The notes under the pieces were generated by a model. That model saw only the letters and a list, made by a program, of their open reading frames with translations, had not been told where the DNA came from and searched no databases. DNA of 64,000 nt from Psettodes erumei (taxonomy: Eukaryota; Chordata; Actinopteri; Pleuronectiformes; Psettodidae), in assembly GCA_016785225.1 (NCBI GenBank), contig JAFBJZ010000354.1, positions 2,270,001 to 2,334,000 on the forward strand, read 5' to 3'. Made by a program: the position numbers and the translations under genes. Each line of letters opens with the position of its first letter. Within the stretch, counting starts at the first letter, position 1. Positions 12,401 to 24,400 of this stretch are shown one piece after another.

Positions 12401-15400
12401 AGGTCTGAAGTACTGTTGAAAACAGGGAAAATGGTTGCTTTGAGCTAATAAAATGGTGGTGAAACACAAAACTCACGCATTCATACTATCAGTATTCATG
12501 GGGTACCCTCATAAATCATGCATTGCAAGTGCTGCATTACAGAATTACACAAAACTCCCTCTACTGACATCTTTTTCTTTAAGACTTGGGCTTGTTAAAA
12601 TCATTTGTAAACCTCCATTCTTCTCTGTAATTCATCAAGCTTTCTCACACTGAAAGGAAACGTGACAGAAATAGCTCAGCACGCGCGTGCCTTTTATATG
12701 TTTTGGTACAAATACGATACCATTATGTGATTCACTCCCCATGTCACAGTCGTTTCTGAATGAGAAACTGCGATGTTGCCAAGTGCAACGATTTAGTATT
12801 GTGTAACATACAGCCCTTTATTTTCCTCTGTGCAGTCACAAAAGCTTGCTGCGGTGCCAAAGGGCATTGTTTGAAAGGTGCTAAATGATGCAACAGGCCT
12901 TGTTAAACTTGATTTAGTCACAATAGATGATCACTTTAATCATGCTGTGATGCAAATGTTAATAGTGCGCTTAGCACATCATTTGTTTCTGTCATGGCGA
13001 TTAATCTTTGCTTTGACAGATAAGTTATAGCCAGCCAAAAACCTCTTTGTCTCCAAGGATGGACAGTCCAATACATTTAGGTCTGAATGGAAAGCTTCAG
13101 CTCATTTTTATTGAAGTAAAACACACATATTTGTGTTTATGAGGATTTATTTTGGTAAGGGCAGCAGGTGACTGTAAGTGGATGGACAAGTGTGATTTTG
13201 GTGTTTTATTTCAGAAGTTGGGTGAGCTGGCGACGAGAGTGACTGACACATAGCTGGAAGATCACGAGTTCAGCTGCCACAACAGCAAACATGTCTGTCC
13301 TGCCCGCCAAAGGAGCCCGCTTGAGTAAATCACAGTACCAGGCGACTGCACTCCGAACTGCTCTCTGCTTATGCAAAGCAACAGTTTCTTGATCACATGG
13401 TGAATGTGTCATCATTAGCTCGCTGTATATTTTGATATGAGACTACATTGAGTCTACATTACACTACAAGATGGTTCAGGAAATATCTGGGCCGTTGTGT
13501 GTTGTTGGTCCCACCATGGGAATGTAAATGAATGTATAACTAGCCATTGGGACTTTTTTACATTCCCTCAGCATCCAAGTAGCAGAAATTGCTGCCCCTT
13601 ATCTGAAGTAACCATTGCATATTTCAGCAAAGTGTGTTTCTGCAACTACAACAAATTTTCCCAAAGCAACTTCTATCTGTTCTGAATGACCATAAAAAGA
13701 AAAAAGTGCAACACAACAGGATATATGCAAGTGATGTATAATTCTTACATCAGACTTGTGACTGCATCCTGTAAGTTGCGTATAGATTGTAAAGCACCAT
13801 GTGTGAATGTTTGTTGAAGGACAAAAGTCTTGGGTGTGAGCAGTATGCAATTATTGTATGTTGCGAGTGTGAGTAAATGCACTAAAATCCAATAGTTGTT
13901 TTAACGATTTCATTAAAGCCCCTACGAGACACAGCTCAGCACACTGACGCTTAGTATGTGTAGTGTACAGGCAGCAGGTTGAAAATGCGTGCGTCGTGAT
14001 AGTTGCTGCTTCATGAATCCTCCAGGCTGTCGTCAGGTGAGGAGGTCCAGAGGGAGAACACCACTAAGCCCACCATCTGCAAAACCCAGATAACACCAAG
14101 CCATGTGGTACGCAGCAGGGCACTATCAGGTTATCTTGTTTGTGCCCAGTCTGTGTTCCTATGCAGTGAGCAGAACAAGGACATGCAGCATGTATATTAG
14201 CTCGCCGTAGGGATGTCTGGGATCACATGCTGGTTGATCTTCCGGCTGAGTGGCAGGTTGGTTCAAAGCTGCAGTTGGCAGCGGAGAATAGAGGGAGCAG
14301 TATGCGAGGTACAAATTTGAATAGTTTAAGAGAGACAGCAGATGCGCGGCAGGACGCACCATCTTTCATGTCTTCAGAGGCCACCCTGTATTTAGCCACC
14401 ACGGTGCTGGTCACAGGAGCACATAATCCACAGTGCCAAAGTGCAAAGTGGAAATGTTTCCTTTCTGACCTTTGTTAACTGCTGAGTGATAGTGATCACG
14501 TGCATCAGTAGAAACAGCTGCCTAAACCACAGGGTAAGTTAAATTCATGTTAGGAATAGCCTTAGGGCCTTGAAAGTGAATAAAAAATAAATAAAAGGTT
14601 GTTTTAAGGTGACAAACCAGATGACACAGAATATATCAGTTCGTAAGAAGGGGGCAGGGACAGGGCTGCATCATTTAGCATCATTCATTAAGCATTAAGA
14701 TCGCAGCTGTTTCTCGAAACTAGCACATTCGATCTCTGTAGGGTTAGTTCTCACCATTTTCCATAAAGTACTCAAACAAATATATAGCCTTGTAAGAACA
14801 AATGCCATACAGTGAACTGTTGAACTACCAAGTCCTGTTCCACTCCTAGCACTCGGTGTATGGGAAGTAAAGAAAGCCTCCCTCTGTGGGCTGTCTCGTT
14901 CCTTGGAAGAAAGAGGTATCCAAGCGTGAACCAAGCAGCTGGTTTCATTAACCTCCTGTCCAGACACGGTGCAGGGGAGTTGTGGGGGCCGCCACCATAA
15001 ACTGTAACCTTCTAATATGCAGTCATACACTTATAATAGGTGACTGAAACTTATCTGCCATGCTCAGCCATGTCCATTGTATCATGCTATATGGTGCCAT
15101 AATGTCATTCTAGTGACATTATCGCTTCATAGATGGAACTGCATGTGATACATTGGATCGGAGTCTACAGCATTGTAGCTGCATTGTAGCCTCAGCATGT
15201 TAGCACAACAGTGCTAACATGCTGAGGTTCTGTGTAATCCATTTGGCAGTTAAGTTATTTTACTTCATTGTGGTCCTAAAGGAAACGTCAGGGGATCACC
15301 AGTGTCATAAGATTCATCATCTGGGCATCAGGAATGCATGTGCCTAATTTCTCTGAAATATACATATTTAAGTACAGACCAAATCTGACTTTCCAGCAGA

Positions 15401-18400
15401 ATAATGCACAGACAATGCCACCTCTAGAGCCACACTGCTAGCTGGCTAAAAAAAAAAACAACCCAGAAAATAATCTCATTTTCCTCTCTACAGAGAGCAG
15501 ACTTGGCCGTGGCTCCTCTCACCATCACCTACATGCGTGAAAAGTTCATCGACTTCTCCAAGCCCTTCATGAGCATGGGCATCAGCATTCTGTATCGCAA
15601 ACCCAACGCCACCAACAGTGGCTTCTTCTCCTTCCTGAACCCCATGACTCCCGACATCTGGGTCTACATCCTCCTGGCCTACCTAGGTGTGAGCTGCGTC
15701 CTTTTTGTTATTGCCAGGTAAGTGCAGATGTTACATGCAATCTGTCCCATCTGTCCTTCATACATTTCTCCACGGGGTATTTCAACAGACATAGTAATTT
15801 ACTGTGCTATCACTGCAGATTGAGATTTGAAGACATCAGCCTGTTCTCACACTGTGTTATGCTGGGTAGTGATCAAGGCAGTTATGTCTGCATGGGCTCT
15901 CCACAGCACAACAGTGGGAGGAGGAATACAAAAATACCTCCAGTGGAGTTGCAAAGTCCCTTTCAGTGTGAGATTTCTTGTTTCCTATGTGATGTCTGAA
16001 ATTGGTAATCCAGCTTCAAAGAATGCACCTTTAGAAGTTTGAAGAAGCAAAGAAGCAAAAGCAGAAGCAAAGGAGGAAAATTATCTAATTATTGTATTCA
16101 GCAGTACAAAATGAAAAAATATCGACACCTGATGTGATTTTCTAAAAGCATTTAGAGTGGATCATCAGCTTTTACGTTAGGGGAAAAAAGAAATTCCTGG
16201 CATTAATAAATCATAAAATTATTATAAATGGAGATTATCTATTTGATTGACTGAAAATTACCTCACTTGTAATTTTTTTGGGGGGGGGCATGATTATGAT
16301 GAATATCCTGTTAGCATCATTGTCAGTGTTTCCTGCTGCTTCTCATGCAAAGTGGTGCTTGAGGAAGTTCTAGAAAAGCGGGCGCTGAAACGAGTTCTGG
16401 GTCTCGAGAGCAAACAGCTGCGTGCCGCTCCCATCATTCGTTGTTCTGAGACCAGACCAGTCCTGAAGTGGTTTCACACAAGTACAAAATCATCTTGAAT
16501 TGTTGCAACGGTGTTTTTTTGGAGACTGGCACACATAGCTGAAAAGCTGCATCCGTAAGTGAGCATCATGTGAGCATAAAAAATAAATAGAAAGAGCAGT
16601 GAACAATGAGAGGGCTACTTCAGCACAAGTAGGTCATCTGAAATGGAGGGCAGTGGTATCAGGGCATAACCCACAAAAGGCAAAAAAAACCTCTTTCATA
16701 AAACTTCAGGTAAAGCTTCTAATGAATGCCAGTGAAAAAACCCTGCTGTATCAGCCTATAACTTAAAAAGTGAGGATGATTTTAGAGGATGTAAGGAGGG
16801 AACAGATTTTGCCCCTCTCATTGAATCCTTAATTCAAAATTTGGGGAAATACATCTTTAAAATAATATGAAGATGAAAATAAGCTCCTGAATACCAATTG
16901 CATCAGGAAAATTGCAGTAAGTGTTATTAGGATTTTAAATAAATGTGATTTAATGACTGGCAGCATCGAAACATTAGCGGAAATTGCAGGTTGCATCATT
17001 GGGTTGGAGAGTGCAAATTCAATATAATGTCTGTAAATGCAAACATGACGCTTTCGCTATGTTGTTATGTTTGGATGACAAGCGCTTTCTTTCTGTGTAG
17101 GCTGTACTCTTGGATGAAGGTTAATAACGCTGTTTAGCAGAAAATTTTCTATCGGCTCGTACAGCGCACTGTCCAAATCTTATGGCGCTGCTTGCCAGCA
17201 CAACCTTTTTAGAAATTAGCACAGAACCTGGGGTATTGAATCAGCACTCTAACATTTCCTGTGCAGGGCCTGCACTCAAAGCAGTGGGGGAAAAAAGGCA
17301 TTGCTCTTATATTAATTTGTGCAATGTTTATGTCCACTTCACGTGTAATTTGTATGTGCGTAAAGCAATCATATATTCCACTATCACAGGGCAGTGTTAT
17401 CTGGCCATGGCTTTCAATTTAACACTAAAGTAAAACAAAAATGAGGCTGGGGGAATGAATTAAAAATGGTGGGGAATACCGCATTTGTACAGCGGCTGCC
17501 TACGGCCTCTCTGATGGGAATCTTAAGAGGAATGCTCTGAGATGGAAACACTAGTGGGTATATTTGACAGTAGTCATTTTAAAAAAATACAAGAAACAGC
17601 ACTTAGACAAGCCAACACTGGGCAAAAAGACCCTCTCATGGCTCATCAGTTCAGATGTCTAATTACTTAACTACAATGAGAATTACTTTAATGATGGCTG
17701 GGAAAGACATTATGAAGCTGTGTAATGATTAACCACCAGTCCTGTTTGGGATCTGATTAAAATAGACTACATTACCAAATATTTCTGCAACATTTAATTA
17801 GATTTAAGTGTGTCTATCTCTTGAACAATATCAGTCAACTAAATATGTCTGTGTTATTCTCATTATAGCCCATCAGAACATGAGAATGCTTGAGGATTCA
17901 ACATAGTGAGTTTCAGTGTTGTGGACCTTACTTTTCTGTTTTATGAAAGAAAAGAGGTTTTCTTCTCCCATTAGCACTTTCTACTATATCTCATCAAAGT
18001 GACAGATATGGAACATTTTGTAAAGATACCATCTGGATTCTGAGGGGGCCACTTCTACTCAGCGGAAGGCCTGGAATAAGGAGCCAGAAAAAGATTTTTC
18101 ACATTATATAAATACATTTTAAAAGGGGGGAAAGTAGTGACATTTAGTGTGTTTTATCTCAGCATCTGCCTCTGAAAATGACATATGCGAAGTAGAGGTG
18201 TGCAGCATTTTCAGCAGGTGTCAAACTAAATAGCAGAGATATGGAAAGATGCATGCCTTTTCGTTTGACTTGAAGAGAAGTCCTCACATTCTCACACATG
18301 ACATTTTATACCCTATGAAGAAGTTTTTGTGCCTTGTTGGTTACCTTTAACTACAATAAAGAAATAGTTCAGGAGATTTCTAAAAGTTAAAAAAAACAAC

Positions 18401-21400
18401 ACACGTTTGTTTTGGCATGACATTTCATGAAAGTCTCCAGTTTTTCAATGAAACAAAAATGTATGAATATGGTCATCTGAATATGGTGGTCACTATGGTT
18501 CCTTCATGTCTTAACCATTTCAATGTCACATTATTGAAACTGCATTAATCAATGTTCTTGTCTGAACAATGGGTCAAAGGACTGTGTGTATAGAAAAAGC
18601 TGTTGCTTGCAGTGATGAATCTGCTAAGCAGTCCCATTGACCTTTTTTAAATGTTTTTCAGCTCATTGTTTTGGTTTTAGGGCCCAGAGTTATATTCACT
18701 CCTTCTGCTCTTGCCACATTAATTTTTAGCAGCAGCAGGAAGCTGTTTTCTGGAAAAAAAAATTCCTACTAGAAAACCAAAGGTGAAACTCTAAAATAGA
18801 ATCAGCGAGATCTGCTTAAGGAAAGAACAATGTTCAGAAAAGACAAAGATGAGATCATTCTTGCATTTTCTCAGCTCTCATAACCGGTGTGGATTTGAAA
18901 ATAGCTTTCTGACTTCCTGTCTTGTTCCCAGGTTCAGTCCGTATGAATGGTATGATGCCCATCCTTGCAACCCTGGATCAGATGTGGTGGAGAATAACTT
19001 CACCCTCCTCAACAGCTTCTGGTTTGGAGTCGGTTCCTTAATGCAGCAAGGTATGTTGGCACACGCCTCCCCAATTCCCTGTCAAAAACACAACTGTCTC
19101 GCCATCTTCTTTCCTTGTGCACTGCTAGCTCGCACTTTCTGCCTCTTTAACTGACAAGCTTAGTGATTTCCATTCCGTGACTGTTTCACAAGACATTTAC
19201 CTGTCAAGAACAACTGCAAAGCTCATTCTTACATGACAAAGGAAGGCTGCTGTCACCCACCTGCTGTTTAAAAATGGAAGAGTAGGTGCCAGACACTTGT
19301 CAGAGATTGGCAGGTAGGGATGGAAAACATTGCTGCATTTTATTTGCCGATAACGCAGACGCTGGCCCCACTCAAGCTTTCTGAGGGTTGGGACAAAAAG
19401 GGTGGTGTATGGTACATGTCTGACAAATACCGGCTGTCGGCCACGCTAGAACTGGCTGGTGTGATGTTTTTAGAGCTGTATGAATTACACTGACAGTGAC
19501 CCGCTGTACAGAGTCGATATTCCTCACTTAGCCCAACAAGTAGCTGACCAATTAAATGTCACTGCTGATGCCAATGAATGAGATATACTGTATATAGTTC
19601 AATACAATATAAGGCATACATTTATACAGAGCAAAAGCAGCAGGTCTGCGGAAGAATCCAACATGCATGATAAGTAGGGGAATGATTGAGATGTCTTTTT
19701 GCCATAAGTATTGTAAAATAAGGTCGCTATAATCATAAAATCAATAAACAATGGCCAAAAAAGAGCCAGTACAACTCTACTTGCCAGGTGGCCCAGTAGG
19801 GGAAAAAATGTTAAAGTGGATATAAATAGGTTTTCACTTGCTAGGTGTCCCTATAAGGGATAGGTAAGCAAATGAAGGCCAAGAAATAACCTAATGAAGT
19901 CAACTGTGGAGGAAAGAGACCCAAGTAATAAAATGTTTAACCTCAGTGTAACAAGACAAATCAAGGAGGCTCAGCAAGACTCGGGAGTGGATCTGTGCCC
20001 GTAAGGATAGCAAACACATTCAGCAATTCATTAGGCACAGAAGCTCGGCAGCACTCTTGTGAAACTGCGCAGCAGCGCTGCCAATTTGCTGGTGCAGACA
20101 GAGGGTTACGAGTGTAGCAGCAGCACGCAGAGAGGGAGGGTATGGAGGGAGAGAGAATCCCAACAAAATGAGCTAGTTAGTAGACTATATTATTAAACTA
20201 AACAGGGGAGAATTCTCTATTATAATCCCCACTGTGGCTCATGGGGTTGTCTGTCAATGCCTGAGTTCCTGTGTTTCTCATATTTACAGTAGTTGAATGA
20301 AGCAGCTGCTGCTAATCAGCTTGTATTCAGAGTTTAAAGAATAAAAAAACCCAAAACATTAATGAGGTTTACATGTTATACTTGTAGTTTTATCTGTATT
20401 ATGAATATGAACATATGATACACATTTTTTTAAACGTTGTGTAACTGTCATCATGATTTTTAAACAAAGCACAGGCTCAGCACAGTATATCTTGACAGTT
20501 GTACTGAACATATAATTTGTCTGCGTTTAGAACTGACATCGACTGATTCTTGTTTTCTGTGACACCCATTTGTCCTACAGCACCGTAACGCATGCTGCAT
20601 GCTGGTATCTGCAGCAAGGTATATTTTGTCTGTGTCACACAAACAGACATCCGTTGCTTGTCTGCCAAGCACAGTGACAGCAGCTGAGACGGAAGCCATT
20701 TCCTTGACATGTTTAAAATGCAAATGGACGTGTTTGAGGGGATCCAAAAGAAAATCTACCAGCTTGTCTGTGGGAGGGAGGTGTCACAGACAACACAAAG
20801 AACACAAAATATGAGGAGGTGCAAAAGCAAACACTTTGTGCACTTCAAATGCATTCCTGGGGGTCTCAGTAGGCTTTTGCTCACAACAAACATATGTCTG
20901 ATCATTTCCCGTAAATTGGTTTCCCCATATAAAATAGTATTTGAAAGTATGTTTGATTTATGAGTTAATTTATTCCCAGTCCTCTCAGGCTCAGTGACAT
21001 TATTCCTTTGATTTTCTAGCCATAGTTTTAAGCCTTTAACATTATATTCTTTATTTGATTCTTCATGCAAGATCAAAATTGTGTTTAAGAAACTGGAGTT
21101 GTGACGTTGCTGTTTCCTGAGATTCACATCAAGAGTCACTTGCAAACTAGACAAACATTTTCCATTCGCAGGTGTTGTTATTTAAAAGCAATTAACAACT
21201 AGTAAGCGCTCAGAGCTCTGAAAGGAAAGTTTTTGAGTGATGATTCCAGAGAGAGAACGCTAAGTGCAGGCAATTGTTCTCATGGGAAAGCCTGGGTTCT
21301 CACATGTGGAGGTGAGGCTTTTCTAGTGGGGAGAAAGACTCCAGAAAACTGGGGCATTGTGTTTAGCGTAATGCACTACTGGATCCACAGGGAATAGTTT

Positions 21401-24400
21401 CTTTCCCGCCAGACTGACAGTTCAGAAATTATCATTACATGCAAAACAGTCTGTGGTGTCAGAGGGACTTCTTTATGAAATGGTGTGTTGTGGGGTTAAT
21501 AGTGGCTACAGGTACACTTGTAGTGGTTTACATGCTATAACATTCACACATGGTGCAACTAGGAAGTCACACACAAGACATGAACAGAAAAGAGTTCCTT
21601 CTCAGACAACATAAAATCTAAAGAACAGTTTCTCAAAGTGCTGGTTGACAAAGAATATTCATTAGAGGTACTGTAATATTGAATGGAAACAGACTCAAAA
21701 CTCAATATGCTTTTGTGAGCTAACATTCATGTTGTTGTATGACTGCATACATGACCTACTGCAACACTAACTACTTCACAGGATGTTTAGTCTTTTGTTC
21801 ATTAGTTTTCTTTTGTTTTCTTCTTATACTTGTTTCTTGCATTTTCACGACATTCATGTGAATGAGAAGTGCAGCAGTCAGTGAGACAGATGTAATGTTT
21901 GGGTTACTGAAGCAGCATTAGTACTGGCTTCCTTGAAACACGGAAATGCATGACATATTGACACCATTTTATTTCCCTGGCACCATATGAATGATCCGCT
22001 TTTTGTGTTTATTAGTGTTCTGATGCAGCGTCCTATACTGTTCCCTGCTGACAACAGCACTATATAGTGTGGAATTCAATCGAGTTACCCCTTGCTTCAC
22101 TTTCATTTTTAGTGCAACCACAGAATGCATCTGGACCTTCCCTCTCTGAAGTCATAGTGAATTAGGGGATGCTACTGTCTTCCCTTGTTTGTAACCATGT
22201 AGTCTTTGTCAAACCACAAAGGACAAATCCAATCAAATTTGGTAGAAGAGGTTAAAAAGCCCCCCCATGCTTGTAACTCTTCAGAATTGCCCTCATAAAT
22301 CTTCTCACTAAAGTAACACAGTGTACAGAGCACAAGGGTATTTTAAAGGTTGTCAGAGATGAGATATAAAGTAACTTCAGCACCAGTCAGTGTGCCATTG
22401 CAACATAGTATTACACCGCATAGGACCACTCAAAGTCAAGGCTGATGCAGAGCTGTATTGTCATTCTGGCTAGGCACAACTGTATATCTTGATTTTTCCC
22501 TCTTCCATTTATTTATACAGAGTGTGATGAGTCATTGCAAAATACACCAGTGTGTGCGTCTGGTAAACCTGATGACTTGACATGATAGAAACATGGTGGA
22601 AAAAGAGCTGTGTCAGTTACGTGCAACATGGCTTAAAAAAAAACAACACAGAAAAACAAAACTCAGAATTCATTAAAGGAGCTGCTACAATGTAATGTGT
22701 GGATTTTGCTCATTTGATCTGACAGCACATCTGACAGTGCTGCTGTTATGACAGATCAACTTGCATCACCAACACTAAATTCAGACAAAAGATTCAGAGA
22801 TTCAGTGAGAATCAGTCACTATTAATCTTCAATGGATATATTTTAATTGATAACTCAATGCTAAGAGTCCTTCAGCAAAAGACACCTGTTAAGTGTGATT
22901 ATAGGGGTGAGCAATTGCCTAAGTGATGAGTATGACTCAATATTTGAACATTTGCATCTCCCATGTTAAAGTCATAATGATAAAGGTAGCATAAACTGCA
23001 CTTAGACTACTTTTTATATTGTGTTCAATTAACAAACATTTTGCTACTGATAGTAGAACTCAAAGAAAAAAAACAGGCTGTTCTCCTAAAAAATGACACT
23101 ACAGATGATCTATGTGCAAGCAGCTTATGATTAGTAGTTACACTTTATTGCTAGGTGACCCCTACAGGTTGCAGTAATCATGACGGGAAGGAGAAAGTTA
23201 GGCAATGTAGTTTATAGGGTGACAAAGTCCACCTCAGGAGGAAGATGGTGTGGATGGATGGGTCGAGACTGCTGTTTGACTCTTGTTTAAAAATGATAGA
23301 CAGTGCCAGTTTCTTTTATCCGTGACCTTTCCACGACTTTGATTACGTGACGACATAATACCTCTAACATTTAGGAAGTACTTATTTTAATCCCAGCCAC
23401 GATCATTTACTAAACTCAACCAAGTAGCCTTTGTTAGTTCAACTAGTTTTTTATTATTGTAATGAGGACAACGAAGCTCCGCTACACCTGCTGTCATAGT
23501 GGCACCATGGGTCATAGGGACAAACAACCTCTATGGTCATTCAGGTTGGAGGACTTATTGAGATAAAATCATAGACATCTGAAACAGGCCTATGAAGTTT
23601 GTACACAGTGAAAGTTATTACTGTAAAATCCGAACTGGGAAGGGCTTTTACACCTAATGTAGAAACCTTGGCAACACACAGTTTTGCAGGTCTGCTCTAC
23701 CTGTTCTAAATTCTCAACTTAGAGTTTGGCTAACCTGCCAAACTGGCACCATTTTGTAGTTTCTCACTGACAATACCTTGATCAACACCAGTGGCACTGC
23801 CAGAAACATTTGCAGGCTAATTAACAAAAATGCAAGAGATCATGTTTCTGCATTGGTTAAATTCAGTTAGAGAGTTGGCAGGTACCATTCCATCTAGTTA
23901 ATTACTTAATACTCTCTCCCCTTGTGCTGCCTACAGGCTCAGAACTGATGCCCAAAGCCCTGTCGACCAGGATCATTGGTGGGATCTGGTGGTTCTTCAC
24001 ACTCATCATTATATCATCCTACACCGCTAATTTAGCTGCTTTTCTAACTGTGGAGAGAATGGACTCACCTGTGGACTCCGCTGATGACATTGCCAAGCAA
24101 ACGAAGATTGAGTATGGTGTGGTCAAAGATGGTGCAACCATGTCCTTCTTCAAGGTAAAGTATGACCATTAAGTGTGACTGAGTCAAGCTTTTTTTAATC
24201 TATGATATACATACTATTTGCGTTTAGAAATGTAGAGTATTGTAATTTTTTGAATTACTAAATGTATAGATATATACATAGATATAGACCAAAATATGTT
24301 CATCATAATATTGTTCATTAAATTAATTTTGCCATTTATCTTGCAGTGTGAACATGTAGCAGAAGCATGCTGAGCACAAACACATACAGTTAAAATGATG

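Larger units (their letters stand above)
10436..15493 (+). other. grik3 intron (5058 bp), the largest in the window
   Basis: It carries a teleost dispersed repeat at 10565-10714 and a 17-bp-arm palindrome at 15190-15227. Several open frames at 13.2-15.0 kb overlap on both strands, resemble nothing known and lack splice logic. The rest is unremarkable. Confidence 0.75.

Noticed and set aside
14159..15030. Cluster of open frames on both strands in the large intron
   Set aside because: Several frames overlap in the same DNA, none with domain similarity or splice sites, as expected for a locally less AT-rich intron patch.
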